Assembly (NCBI GenBank): GCA_905235745.1
Contig: CAJOMN010000005.1
Coordinates: forward strand, 1-64,000
DNA: 64,000 nt
DNA from: an uncultured Lachnospiraceae bacterium
GTDB taxonomy: Bacteria > Bacillota > Clostridia > Lachnospirales > Lachnospiraceae
Reading direction: 5' to 3'
A program made the translations under genes and the position numbers. Below are positions 17,001-25,286 of the stretch, piece by piece; position 1 is the stretch's first letter, and every line of letters starts with the position of its first letter. The notes under the pieces were generated by a model. It was not told the DNA's origin. It worked only from the letters and a program-made list of their open reading frames with translations, and made no database searches.

Positions 17001-18100
17001 ACTTACATCATGCCGTGGATGCATATCTCAATATAGTAACAGGTAACGTTTATAACTCAAGATTTACAAAGAAATATTTTAATGTAAATGAACAGTACAG
17101 CGTTAAGACCAAGACTCTTTTTGAAAAGAAGGTAATGCTCGGAGATGTCGCGGTTTGGGATCCGGGTACCATGAAAGACAGAGTCATTAATACAGCAAGA
17201 AGAAATACTGCTCATTTCACAAAATATGCGTTTTTTAAAACCGGCGGCCTGTTTGATCAGATGCCGGTAAAACGGGCGGAAGGACTCGTGCCCAGAAAAG
17301 CCGGACTTCCGACGGAAAAATATGGTGGATATAATAAGGCCGGAGTTATGTTCTTTATTCCGGTGAAATATGTTGCCGGAAACAAAAGAGAATTGTTGAT
17401 AATGTCTGTAGAATTGCTTTATGGGAAGAGATTCCTGTCAGATCCGGAATTTGCCAAAGAGTATTCCGTTAAGAGGATTAAGGCGATAACCGGCAGGGAT
17501 GCAAGTGAAGTGTCTTTCCCCATGGGAATGAGACCGTGGAAAGTTAATACGGTTTTATCATTGGACGGCTTTAGAATTTGCATTGCCGGAATCAGCAACG
17601 GCGGAAAAACTTTGATTGCGCAGCCAATAATTCAGTTTTCGGCGAATGATTACTGGAAATTCTATGTAAAAAAACTGGATGCATTTGTTGAGAAAAAGTC
17701 TAAGAATTCAAAATATATTTACGATCAGGAATTTGATAAGGTATCAAAAGATGATAACCTTAAGCTTTATGATCTGTATATCGATAAGCTGACTAATTCA
17801 ATCTATCGATTGCGTATTAATAATCCCGTCAAGATTTTGGAAGAAGGACGTGAAAAGTTCATTGCGCTGGATATCTTTGAGCAGTGTAGGACTCTTTTAA
17901 ATATACAGCAGGTTTTTGGCAGAGTGACTGGAGGATGTGATCTTCAAGCTATTGGAGGAAAACAGCATAGCGCCTCGACTGGAGTTCTTAGTTCTTCTGT
18001 TACAAGTTGGAAAAAGAACTTTTTCGAGGTAAGGTTGATAGATCAGTCAGCTTCGGGCTTGTGGGAGAAGCAGACCGATAATATTTTGGAATACTTATGA
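14015..18100 (+). CDS. cas9: CRISPR-associated endonuclease Cas9 (type II-A)
   Basis: The protein has 1361 aa, close to the 1368 of the Streptococcus pyogenes enzyme. The GTG at 14015 is chosen because GGGAGG precedes it by about 10 nt and the protein then opens KKYYIGLDIGTDSVG like other Cas9 proteins. An in-frame TTG at 13937 lies inside the anti-repeat and is rejected. Catalytic residues are present: RuvC-I Asp-12, RuvC-II Glu-778 (IFIEMTRG), HNH His-867 (DIDHIYPQ) and Asn-882, RuvC-III His-999 and Asp-1002 (LHHAVDAYLN). The arginine-rich bridge helix follows RuvC-I (ERRSFRSGRRRLDRRQQR). The gene looks more A+T-rich than its chromosomal neighbours, consistent with transfer. The PAM cannot be read from sequence. 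Confidence 0.97.
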   Translation: MKESKKYYIGLDIGTDSVGYAACDEQYNLLKFRGEPAWGVTVFDKASLNSERRSFRSGRRRLDRRQQRVLFLQELFAPEIAKKDERFFIRLSESGMWREDVNDRYIFFNDPDFNDKDYFDTYPTIHHLLVDLMDSNEPHDVRLVYLACAWLVAHRGHFLSNVNEDSIDEIKEISSVYLNFRDYFVSNGYDVPWGDINIEELGSCLKSKNGVTAKSKRLIEILLNGQKPSKETREEFPFSQDAIIKLLAGGKCKPKDIFQKEEYSELESISLGMTDEKFEELAGALNEDFELIDALRRLYDWSVLADSLGDFNSVSHAKVKIYEQHEADLKTLKFFIRKYRKKDYDDIFRKIEKGKANYVAYTLHSDEKNQSELKSTNITDFSKYILKTVGDIVPEDSERDTYEDMVRRLKEETFLPKQRVTDNRVIPNQLYLYELKKILKNASGYLAFLNNKDEDGLTVSDKIISIFKFKLPYYVGPLNTNSEFSWLSRKAGRITPWTYTMMIDMDQSEEEFIRKMTNQCTYLPGEHVLSKDSLCYHKFMVLNELNNLRIDGRKITVEMKQEIYEDLFMKKRRVTQKALLDFCISRGYIDKDRKDIKDIFTGIDTDFKANLMPQIAFKGLMESGALSEEDVEHIIERASYAEDKNRLSRWLKKEYPNLPEEDIKYICSLRIKDFGRLSRRFLTVLEGIDKSTGEVTTIMRVLWETNYNLMEILSDRFTFNEVIETYCKDYYSEHPHTLGDRLDEMYVSNAVKRPIYRTLDIVKDLQKAFGEPSKIFIEMTRGASEEQKGKRTKSRYQQLLDLYSECKDEDVRDLKKELENLGEYVENRLQGDRLYLYFMQFGKSAYSETMINLEDLMAGSKDYDIDHIYPQAYVKDDSIINNKVLVLSKENGEKKDVYPIKSGIQNKMKATWNYWRAVGTLSDEKYRRLTRTTPFSEDEKYGFINRQLTETSQSTKAVALLLKDKFPDAEIVYTKAKLASEFRQEYEIYKSRSFNDLHHAVDAYLNIVTGNVYNSRFTKKYFNVNEQYSVKTKTLFEKKVMLGDVAVWDPGTMKDRVINTARRNTAHFTKYAFFKTGGLFDQMPVKRAEGLVPRKAGLPTEKYGGYNKAGVMFFIPVKYVAGNKRELLIMSVELLYGKRFLSDPEFAKEYSVKRIKAITGRDASEVSFPMGMRPWKVNTVLSLDGFRICIAGISNGGKTLIAQPIIQFSANDYWKFYVKKLDAFVEKKSKNSKYIYDQEFDKVSKDDNLKLYDLYIDKLTNSIYRLRINNPVKILEEGREKFIALDIFEQCRTLLNIQQVFGRVTGGCDLQAIGGKQHSASTGVLSSSVTSWKKNFFEVRLIDQSASGLWEKQTDNILEYL

Positions 18101-18987
18101 GTTGGCGGACTGTTATTATAGACAGCCAATCGAAGCTGGATTATAAAATGGGATATCTTGTCGTTCGAGGCCTGGAAACAAAGAGGGTATTGCTTGATGA
18201 GGTAGCGGTTTTGGTGATAGAGAATCCGGCGGTATCAATGACGGGATTTCTTATCGCCGCTCTTACCGAAAAAAAGATCAAGGTTATTTTCTGCGATGAA
18301 AAAAGAAATCCCATATCGGAGCTTGTACCACATCATGGCTGTCATGATTGCTCGGGAAAGATTCGAACCCAGATAGGCTGGAATGATAATATCAAATCAC
18401 TTATATGGCAGGAAATAATAAGTGAAAAGATCAGGAAGCAGGCGGGCTTTTTGCGTGAACTCGGCATGGACAAGCAGGCGGAAATGCTCATGAGCTACAT
18501 TGGTCAGGTTGAGCTTCTTGATGCAACTAACCGGGAAGGTCATGCTGCAAAAGTTTATTTTAATGCTTTATTCGGGATGGAGTTCACGAGGAGTGCAGAC
18601 ATACCGGTCAATGCTGCATTAAATTATGGATACAGTATCATACTCTCCGCATTTAACAGAGAGATTGCAGCAAACGGTTACCTTACTCAGCTCGGCATAT
18701 TTCATAGCAACATGTTTAATCCGTTTAATCTGTCGAGCGATTTTATGGAGCCTTTCAGGATTATCGTAGACAGATATGTTCATAATCTGAATCCGGTCAG
18801 ATTTGAAAAAGAAGAAAAGCATGAAATATACAGGATACTGGACGAAAAAGTCCTGATAGATGGGCAAAAGCAGTTTCTGGGCAATGCCATAAAGATTTAT
18901 GTCAAAAGTGTTTTGGATGCACTTAATGATAATGATCCCGGCTGTATTAAGTTTTACAGAGCAGAAGAGGAAAATGAGTGGATTTAG
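18097..18987 (+). CDS. cas1: CRISPR integrase Cas1 (type II)
   Basis: The protein has 296 aa. It overlaps the cas9 stop as ATGA. It forms the spacer-integration complex with Cas2. Metal-ligand residues expected for the family are visible: Glu-147 (NREGHAAKVYFNALFG), His-203 (LGIFHSN) and Asp-215/Glu-218 (SSDFMEPF). Length is normal for type II Cas1. Confidence 0.96.
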   Translation: MSWRTVIIDSQSKLDYKMGYLVVRGLETKRVLLDEVAVLVIENPAVSMTGFLIAALTEKKIKVIFCDEKRNPISELVPHHGCHDCSGKIRTQIGWNDNIKSLIWQEIISEKIRKQAGFLRELGMDKQAEMLMSYIGQVELLDATNREGHAAKVYFNALFGMEFTRSADIPVNAALNYGYSIILSAFNREIAANGYLTQLGIFHSNMFNPFNLSSDFMEPFRIIVDRYVHNLNPVRFEKEEKHEIYRILDEKVLIDGQKQFLGNAIKIYVKSVLDALNDNDPGCIKFYRAEEENEWI

Positions 18988-19297
18988 ATTTATGCGGATG
19001 CTGGTCTTTTTTGATCTTCCGACTTTAACCATGGAAGATAAAAGAAATTACAGGCTTTTTAGGAAAACTCTTATAAAAAATGGATTTATCATGCTGCAGG
19101 AATCAGTATATTGCAGAATGATGACCAGCCCCTCAATGGAAAAATCTCTCAAGAAAGCAGTTACTGATAATAAACCTCCGGATGGGATAGTGCAGCTTTT
19201 ATTGGTAACCGAGAAACAGTTTAATAACATGGAATATGTTGTGGGGCAGTATCAGGGCGATGTTGTCGATTCAGAAGAGAGGCTGATAATACTGTGA
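18974..19297 (+). CDS. cas2: CRISPR-associated endoribonuclease/adaptation protein Cas2
   Basis: The protein has 107 aa from the ATG at 18974 (SGFRFMRMLVFFDLPT), the typical type II-A N-terminus, with the ferredoxin-like first strand and conserved Asp in FFDLP. An upstream in-frame ATG at 18899 lies deep inside cas1 and is rejected. It overlaps cas1 by 14 bp and csn2 by 4 bp, so all four genes form one tightly coupled operon. Confidence 0.95.
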   Translation: MSGFRFMRMLVFFDLPTLTMEDKRNYRLFRKTLIKNGFIMLQESVYCRMMTSPSMEKSLKKAVTDNKPPDGIVQLLLVTEKQFNNMEYVVGQYQGDVVDSEERLIIL

Positions 19298-19965
19298 ATT
19301 TGAAACTGTCAGGTATTGAGCATATTATTGATTGCGGCAACTCTGCGTATATAAATTCGGTTGTTATAGAGAGCCCAAGGCTTCTGTGCGAAGTCCTGAT
19401 GGATCTTGAATGCCAGATCCAGGGGGATGACGGCAAATCTGTGGTTTCGGAAAATGATAAAGTATTACCTACGGCAAAGTGTCTTGAAGTGCATACACGG
19501 TTTGTCCCTTTTGAATTAAATCAAAAGAATCTTATAAATAAGGCAACTGCTAAATTGATAGAAATCGCATTAGACGAAGAAAACTACATGCAGTCTTCGG
19601 AATTGGTGGGTGATCTTGAACGATATCTCATGAATTTGAGCATAGGGCTTACCGGGAGTATTGATACCTCAAAGGTGTCAATAGAAAACTTAATTAAGAA
19701 TTCCGGTCTAACATTTGTTGATGACTACAGTTTGCTGTCTGAAAAATTATTGGACTATTTTGAGTTGGTTCGCGAGTACGATCAGGACAAGATATTTGTA
19801 CTTTTAAATCTGAGGAGTTTTTTATCAACCAATGAACTTCAACAATTCGTTGATGAAATATTACTTAGAAGATTTCAGGTAGTTTTAATAGAAAGCACAG
19901 AATACTCTTTGCTTGATAAAGAAAAAAGACTTCTCATAGACGATTCACTATGTGAAATATGCTAA
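19294..19965 (+). CDS. csn2: Type II-A adaptation protein Csn2
   Basis: The protein has 223 aa from a GTG that overlaps the cas2 stop. Size and position are those of the tetrameric, Ca-dependent DNA-end-binding ring Csn2, about 220 aa in Streptococcus. Csn2-like features are the helical middle and the DQDKIFVLLNLRSFLS strand region. Its presence defines the locus as subtype II-A. Similarity to named Csn2 proteins is low by eye, as is usual for this family. Confidence 0.88.
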   Translation: MNLKLSGIEHIIDCGNSAYINSVVIESPRLLCEVLMDLECQIQGDDGKSVVSENDKVLPTAKCLEVHTRFVPFELNQKNLINKATAKLIEIALDEENYMQSSELVGDLERYLMNLSIGLTGSIDTSKVSIENLIKNSGLTFVDDYSLLSEKLLDYFELVREYDQDKIFVLLNLRSFLSTNELQQFVDEILLRRFQVVLIESTEYSLLDKEKRLLIDDSLCEIC

Positions 19966-20038
19966 AATCACTGCAGTATTCCTCTTGGGTATTGCTTTCG
20001 GATGGTAGCAGGCCATTTTCCCTGAATTATGATTTGGG
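19966..20038 (+). promoter_or_regulatory. CRISPR leader
   Basis: A 73-bp non-coding stretch between the csn2 stop and the first repeat, ending GATTTGGG. New spacers should enter at this end. No strong promoter is seen; crRNA may come from read-through of the cas operon or from a promoter not recognisable by eye. Confidence 0.6.
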
Positions 20039-20862
20039 GTTTGAGAGCAGTGCTATTTCATAGGGGACTCAAACTATATTCCCGACAAGGCAATAGTTGA
20101 CCTGTTTGAGAGCAGTGCTATTTCATAGGGGACTCAAACCGAATAATCGCTCGGCGAGCGCTCCCACCGTTTGAGAGCAGTGCTATTTCATAGGGGACTC
20201 AAACGACAGGGGCATGGCAATAGTTAAGCTCGCAGTTTGAGAGCAGTGCTATTTCATAGGGGACTCAAACTATAAAATTAAAAAAAAACAAAGTAACTAG
20301 TTTGAGAGCAGTGCTATTTCATAGGGGACTCAAACGTATTTATCAAACGTCGGGCGATCTAACTGGTTTGAGAGCAGTGCTATTTCATAGGGGACTCAAA
20401 CTTTAAAGCATCACCGGATAAACCACAACCGTTTGAGAGCAGTGCTATTTCATAGGGGACTCAAACATCTGGCTCCGACGAAAGGATTTTACATCGAGTT
20501 TGAGAGCAGTGCTATTTCATAGGGGACTCAAACGCAGAAATGCCAGTATTTGCTACCATACAAGTTTGAGAGCAGTGCTATTTCATAGGGGACTCAAACG
20601 ATTGCGTACTGATTAGAGCTACTGGCTCTGTTTGAGAGCAGTGCTATTTCATAGGGGACTCAAACGGGAGCAAGGGCGAGTATGTTTTACATTGGGTTTG
20701 AGAGCAGTGCTATTTCATAGGGGACTCAAACTTCTCGAAGAATGTGGTTGACAACACCCTGTTTGAGAGCAGTGCTATTTCATAGGGGACTCAAACTTGT
20801 GTTGCTATCCCCTTCATTACTCTCCTGTTTGAGAGCAGTGCTATTTCATAGGGGACTCAAAC
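20039..20862 (+). CRISPR. CRISPR array, 13 repeats and 12 spacers
   Basis: The 36-bp repeat begins GTTTGAGAGCAGTGC and ends ATAGGGGACTCAAAC. All 13 copies look identical, including the last. Spacers are 29-31 bp. Repeats start at 20039, 20104, 20169, 20235, 20300, 20366, 20431, 20498, 20564, 20630, 20696, 20761 and 20827. GTTTGAG/CTCAAAC at the repeat ends are inverse complements. The repeat matches the anti-repeat beside cas9. Spacer 4 (20271-20299) is A-rich and of low complexity. Spacers 1 and 3 share GGCAATAGTT. The absence of decayed repeats at the distal end suggests a young or recently trimmed array. Confidence 0.98.
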
Positions 20863-20913
20863 CACGCGACACTGTTTAGAAGAAAAAACTGCAATTTTTT
20901 ATAAAAAAACTCC

Positions 20914-20942
20914 TTTACAATACGTAATATTACGTATATAAT
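20914..20942 (+). promoter_or_regulatory. hicAB promoter with palindromic operator
   Basis: TTTACA (20914-20919), exactly 17 bp and TATAAT (20937-20942). The spacer is almost wholly an 18-bp perfect palindrome, ATACGTAATATTACGTAT (20920-20937), which is an ideal binding site for a dimeric autorepressor such as HicB. Confidence 0.8.
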
Positions 20943-20967
20943 AAAATCGCAGCAAGGAGTTAAGACA

Positions 20968-21153
20968 ATGAAAGTTTCCGAGATGGTCAGGAAAATCAAA
21001 AAGATTGGTTGCTACATCACAGACCACGGTAAGAGGCACGATGAATGGTACAGCCCGGTAACAGGTAAGAAGTTCAGAGTACCAAGACACCAATCACAAG
21101 AACTTCCGACAGGCACAGCAGACAGCATAGCAAGGGATGCGGGGCTTAAATAG
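20968..21153 (+). CDS. hicA: HicA family mRNA interferase toxin
   Basis: The protein has 61 aa with a double-stranded-RNA-binding-like fold of the HicA/YcfA family: MKVSEMVRKIKKIGCYITDH, then KRHDEWY with the probable catalytic His-24, and the terminal VPRHQSQELPTGTADSI. It cleaves mRNA when free of HicB. AAGGAGT lies 7 nt before the ATG. The order toxin then antitoxin and the 42-bp gap fit the family. A GGGGCT/AGCCCC hairpin covers its stop (21140-21156). Confidence 0.9.
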   Translation: MKVSEMVRKIKKIGCYITDHGKRHDEWYSPVTGKKFRVPRHQSQELPTGTADSIARDAGLK

Positions 21154-21195
21154 CCCCAACACCCTCATTGCCTAAGTATAGAAAAGGAGGCAGTT

Positions 21196-21585
21196 ATGGC
21201 TAAATATGTTTATCCGGCAATCTTCACACGTGAGAAAAAAGGTTTTTCTGTAGTATTCAAGGACTTGGAAGGGTGTTATACATGCGGAGACACACTTGAG
21301 GAGGCCATTGAAATGGCGGAAGATGTACTTGCATTCACTCTTTACAGCTACGAGAAGGATAAAAGGGACATTCCGGATGCGAGCGAGAACTTCGAACTGG
21401 GGGAGAATGATTTTGTCAATTATATTCGTTGCAACACTGAGGAATATCACAGAATGCACAACAACAAAGCTGTAAAGAAGACGCTGTCAATACCGGAATG
21501 GCTTAATGAGAAGGCAACGGACGCGGGCCTGAACTTTTCGCAGGTATTACAGGAGGCCCTAAAAGAGAGACTCGACATCGCGTAA
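21196..21585 (+). CDS. hicB: HicB family antitoxin
   Basis: The protein has 129 aa. The N-terminal partial RNase-H-like domain is typical (YPAIFTREKKGFSVVFKDLE, then GCYTCGDTLEEAIEMAED). The C-terminus VKKTLSIPEWLNEKA to FSQVLQEALKERL is a ribbon-helix-helix DNA-binding domain. It neutralises HicA and should repress the operon through the palindrome at 20920-20937. AAAAGGAGG is a very strong ribosome binding site, as expected for excess antitoxin. Confidence 0.93.
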   Translation: MAKYVYPAIFTREKKGFSVVFKDLEGCYTCGDTLEEAIEMAEDVLAFTLYSYEKDKRDIPDASENFELGENDFVNYIRCNTEEYHRMHNNKAVKKTLSIPEWLNEKATDAGLNFSQVLQEALKERLDIA

Positions 21586-21609
21586 AGCATACAGGCGAAT
21601 ATTATTTAG

Positions 21610-21637
21610 AAAAGCATCGGAGATCCGGTGCTTTTTT
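21610..21637 (+). terminator. Rho-independent terminator of hicAB
   Basis: AAAAGCATCGG pairs with CCGGTGCTTTT (one G-T pair) and runs into six T residues. Confidence 0.88.
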
Positions 21638-21651
21638 ATTGGAAAACAGAC

Positions 21652-21759
21652 ATGGCAAGACCTTCAAAATCAGCGGCGGTCATAAAGCTCGAAAAAAGCA
21701 AAGATCGCAGGACAAAACAAGAACTTGCCAAAAGAGAAAGAGCTTTGGATTTATCCTAA
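21652..21759 (+). pseudogene. Phage terminase small-subunit N-terminal remnant
   Basis: A 35-codon frame opening MARPSKSAAVIKLEKSKDRR and continuing TKQELAKRERA before a stop. This matches the start of phage small-terminase proteins found next to head genes, which are usually 120-150 aa. Nothing phage-like follows. It is read as a leftover of a prophage or satellite that may also have carried hicAB. The short length keeps confidence moderate. Confidence 0.5.
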
Positions 21760-21802
21760 TATTTATGTTTTTAAATAAGCATCCGTGCTTAAAGATACTT
21801 TA

Positions 21803-23080
21803 TTATTCTTCATCGTCACTGTCGGATTCATCGTCTTTACTTGTATCATCGTCATCTTCAGTGCCGTCATCATTGTCAGAACTGCCACTATCAGAATCGG
21901 TATTGCCCGTATTACTATTGTCGGTAACATCTACATTTGTTGATGTTGAAGTATTTGGATCAATTTCATTATTATCTTCATAGTAACTATCCGGTATAAG
22001 TGTATCCGTCGGAGCCGGTGTCGGCGTAGCCGTAGCCGGAATCCCTTCCATCATCATATTCATGAGCTCCTGCAGTTTTTCGGCATCGATCTCGGAGCCA
22101 TCGTCCATTGTAACTATAGTATTGTTCGGATTTGGTTTCACATAGTGAACCACGTATTCTCCGTCATCCGAAATACCGGGAACGGGGTGTTTGACTATGT
22201 AATCAAATATTGCCTTACATCCCGCACTGCTGTAATGAAGCCCGTCACCGCCATTGTATTCGCGCTTCACCTGCCCGTCAGTTCCCGTCAGGAGTTCTGA
22301 AATGTCAAGATAGAATATATGCTTGTCTTTTGCCGTATCAAGCAGAAAATCATTGTATTTATTTATCCATGAATTCTGCACGGTCTTCTTGTATGGCCCG
22401 TTGTCGTCAACAGGACCGATCGACATGAGAACTATATTGGAATTGGGGGACAGTTCCATAACTTTATCGATCAGATCTTCAAATGTGGTCTTGTAATGTT
22501 CTTCACTCGGATCGTTTATTCCGTTGACACCGAGAGCGATATATATGACAGGTGCCTGATGTGATGCAAGGTATGATTTTAATGTATATTGTTTACCGGC
22601 ATTATTGACAAAAGTATTGCTCATAAATGACGGGTGGGAAATACCTATCTGTGCAAGGGCGGCATCATCGTTGATAAGGCCGTAATTGACCATGGCAACG
22701 GTTCTCGAATCTCCGAGGAATACACAGCGGTTAATGTATCCGTCCTTAGCGTCCTCTTTGAGAGCAAGTACAGTTGTATCGGCAGTGCTGTTAATCTTTG
22801 TATCGGCAGAGGCGCTTTCGACTATGGTTATTTCAAGTTCTTCGGATGATTCGGTATTTGCCACGTTATTTTCAATAGGTATTTCAAAACCGGTATATTC
22901 GCCGGCATTATCTTCGGAGGATATGATTCTGGGCACAATGATAATAAGAGATGCCGCAATGACAACTCCGACAGTAGACACGGTGATTACTAATAATTCT
23001 TTTTTGCTTAAGCCGATGCCTTTCCGGAGCTTTCTTGCACTCCTGTTAAAAAGGCTCTTAAGCGATCTTAGAATTTTCAT
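21803..23080 (-). CDS. Membrane-anchored SGNH/GDSL hydrolase with acidic tail
   Basis: About 425 aa. One membrane anchor sits near residues 30-50 with a basic N-terminus, so the bulk is outside. SGNH blocks are visible: FLGDSRTV (Ser nucleophile), ALGVNGIND and GDGLHYS (Asp and His). The last 50 residues are almost only Asp, Ser, Glu, Asn and Thr, like a disordered cell-surface spacer. The likely role is deacylation or acylation of a surface glycan. A GTG 6 bp upstream is an alternative start; neither has a clear Shine-Dalgarno sequence. The gene follows the P-ATPase stop by 11 bp and is probably coupled to it. Confidence 0.82.
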   Translation of the reverse strand: MKILRSLKSLFNRSARKLRKGIGLSKKELLVITVSTVGVVIAASLIIIVPRIISSEDNAGEYTGFEIPIENNVANTESSEELEITIVESASADTKINSTADTTVLALKEDAKDGYINRCVFLGDSRTVAMVNYGLINDDAALAQIGISHPSFMSNTFVNNAGKQYTLKSYLASHQAPVIYIALGVNGINDPSEEHYKTTFEDLIDKVMELSPNSNIVLMSIGPVDDNGPYKKTVQNSWINKYNDFLLDTAKDKHIFYLDISELLTGTDGQVKREYNGGDGLHYSSAGCKAIFDYIVKHPVPGISDDGEYVVHYVKPNPNNTIVTMDDGSEIDAEKLQELMNMMMEGIPATATPTPAPTDTLIPDSYYEDNNEIDPNTSTSTNVDVTDNSNTGNTDSDSGSSDNDDGTEDDDDTSKDDESDSDDEE

Positions 23081-23091
23081 AAACACCGATA

Positions 23092-25173
23092 TTATAGCAT
23101 ATTTTCATCATCTGTGGATTCTCTGACCGATATCTTGGTTGTTGTAAATGAGAACAGGCGAAGTGCATTTGTTATGACGAAAATGCTCGAGATGCTCATT
23201 GCGGCGGCGCAGAACATCGGGTTTAAGAGCCATCCGAATGCCCTGTAGAAGCATCCGGCGGCAAGCGGAATACCAATGATATTATAGGAAATAGCCCAGA
23301 CCAGATTCTGGTGTATTATTCTGAGGGTTTCTTTTGACAGCCTGACGGAATCGACTGCCGCAACAAGACTGTCTCTGATAAGAACGACATCAGCGGCATC
23401 GATCGCCACATCCGTTCCGGCGCCTATTGCGATCCCGGTGTCTGCAACGGTAAGAGCCGGAGCATCGTTAACGCCGTCTCCGATCATTGCAACCCTTCCG
23501 GTTTCCTTAAGCTTCTGGACTATTGCCGCTTTTTCATCCGGCATGACTTCCGATATGACATCATCCGCTTCTATTCCGAGCTGTGAGCCGACCGATTCGG
23601 AGGCGGCAAGGTTGTCACCCGTTACCATGCAGACATGTATTCCTTCATTTCGAAGTGCATGAACCGCGGCATAGCTTTCATCTTTGATATCGTCGGATAC
23701 GGCGATCACTCCGAGCATTCCGGAATCCGAAGCAAACAGTGTAGGTGTTTTGCCTTCCGCCAGGAATGAATTTACCGCCGATGAGAATTCATTATTGAAT
23801 TTTGCATTGTTATCACCCAATAGGGATTCCGCGATAAATGATTCGTTTCCGGCATAGACCGTATGATTGCTGCCCGCAAGGACGAGATCAGCCCTGATTC
23901 CTTTTCCGGGTATCGATTCAAAGTTGGTTGTCTCCATAACCGGAACGAAACGGCTTGACGCGAACGAACATATTGCTTTCGCGACGGGATGTTCGCTTTT
24001 GCTCTCAAGAGCGTAAGCAATGGATAACAGAAGATCGCGGTGCTCAATATCGCCTTCCGTACTGATTATATCCGTTACCTTCGGTTCGCCTGTAGTGAGA
24101 GTACCGGTCTTATCGACTACGACTATCTCGGTTTTCCCCGCTGATTCTATGGACTGGGCGGTCTTATACAGTATGCCGTGCCGGCTGCCGACGGTGGTTC
24201 CTGCCATTATCGAAACCGGAGCCGCAAGCGAAAGTGCGCACGGACAACTGACTATGAGTACGGATATAGCCCTGGAAAGCGAAAATCCTATCTCAAAGCC
24301 GCTTATGTGCCAGAAGACAAACGTTATGACGGACAGAACTATGACAACAAAAATGAAATAACAGGAGATCTTGTCTGCATGCCTGGAAATGGGAGCTTCG
24401 CCCGATGAACTGTCGGATACCATCTGCACTATTCTTGAAAAAGCGGTATCGCTGCCGACATTAGTAGCGCGGCATGTCAGAAATCCGGTCAGATTAATCG
24501 TTGAGGCCGAAACACTCATACCGGGTTCCTTATCGACTGGCATTGATTCACCTGTTAACGACGATTCGTTGACCGCGCTTGTTCCCGATTCGATTATCCC
24601 GTCAACGGGAACACTCATACCGGGCTTGAGAACAAAAATATCCCCTGTTTTGACATCGTCGATCGCTGTCTCGACTTCCCTGCCGTCTACAAGAAGAAGC
24701 GCGGTTTTCGGGGACATATCCGACAGGTCCTGAAGAGCATTTGATGTTCTGCCCATTGCGGCCTTTTCGAGAACCTTTCCTGCCGCGACAATGGTCAGTA
24801 TCAGGGCGCATGATTCAAAATACAGTTCATTCTCTCCGGTGTATTCCCCGGAGTTCTTATAGAATATGATATTTAAAAGAGATATTACGGTACTGTATAT
24901 AAATGCCGCCGATGCTCCGAGAACAACAAGGCAATCCATATTCGGCGAGAGGTGGAACAGTGATGCAAAACCTCCCGCAAGCAGATGCCGGTTAATGAAT
25001 ATGACCGAAAGAGACAGCAGCATTTGAATGATGTACAATAGAACCGGATTGCTTCTCAACACCCCGGGGAAAGGCAGATTAAGAAGACCGTGTCCCGTCG
25101 ACAGGTAGAAGAGTATGAGTGTCAGGACTGCCGACAGTACGAGATCCTGCTGCATTTTCTTTTGATCGGTCAT
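23092..25173 (-). CDS. Copper-type heavy-metal P1B ATPase
   Basis: The protein has 693 aa. P-type ATPase landmarks in order: TGES (208-211), the metal-binding CPC of VSCPCAL (310-312), the phosphorylated Asp-354 in DKTGTLT, the SEHP motif (His-395, Pro-396), VTGDN and GDGVNDAPAL. CPC with a C-terminal pair of membrane segments points to Cu(I) export (CopA type). Unlike most CopA proteins, no N-terminal CxxC heavy-metal domain is visible. AAAGGA precedes the ATG. A 22-bp inverted repeat upstream is a candidate operator. Confidence 0.9.
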   Translation of the reverse strand: MTDQKKMQQDLVLSAVLTLILFYLSTGHGLLNLPFPGVLRSNPVLLYIIQMLLSLSVIFINRHLLAGGFASLFHLSPNMDCLVVLGASAAFIYSTVISLLNIIFYKNSGEYTGENELYFESCALILTIVAAGKVLEKAAMGRTSNALQDLSDMSPKTALLLVDGREVETAIDDVKTGDIFVLKPGMSVPVDGIIESGTSAVNESSLTGESMPVDKEPGMSVSASTINLTGFLTCRATNVGSDTAFSRIVQMVSDSSSGEAPISRHADKISCYFIFVVIVLSVITFVFWHISGFEIGFSLSRAISVLIVSCPCALSLAAPVSIMAGTTVGSRHGILYKTAQSIESAGKTEIVVVDKTGTLTTGEPKVTDIISTEGDIEHRDLLLSIAYALESKSEHPVAKAICSFASSRFVPVMETTNFESIPGKGIRADLVLAGSNHTVYAGNESFIAESLLGDNNAKFNNEFSSAVNSFLAEGKTPTLFASDSGMLGVIAVSDDIKDESYAAVHALRNEGIHVCMVTGDNLAASESVGSQLGIEADDVISEVMPDEKAAIVQKLKETGRVAMIGDGVNDAPALTVADTGIAIGAGTDVAIDAADVVLIRDSLVAAVDSVRLSKETLRIIHQNLVWAISYNIIGIPLAAGCFYRAFGWLLNPMFCAAAMSISSIFVITNALRLFSFTTTKISVRESTDDENML

Positions 25174-25217
25174 AATGAATCCTTTCGTGTTCTACACAAT
25201 ATTTTCCAAACAAATGA

Positions 25218-25242
25218 ATTATACTACAAAATATGGTAGTAT
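25218..25242. promoter_or_regulatory. Inverted repeat between the P-ATPase and ptsI
   Basis: ATACTAC (25221-25227) and GTAGTAT (25236-25242) are perfect inverse complements 8 bp apart. A minus-strand TATAAT (25218-25223) for the ATPase gene overlaps the left arm, so a repressor here would block it. CopY/BlaI-type repressors use ACTACA-like half-sites; the assignment is inference. Confidence 0.45.
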
Positions 25243-25286
25243 AGGTAGTAATAAATCTTGAAAGGATCTGTTGCTGCGGAGGGCAT

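Noticed and set aside
21639-21983. Plus-strand Ser/Val-rich frame opposite the acidic tail of the SGNH hydrolase
   Set aside because: The Ser-rich part is the complement of the Asp/Ser tail; the shorter terminase-like frame at 21652 is the better reading of the upstream part.
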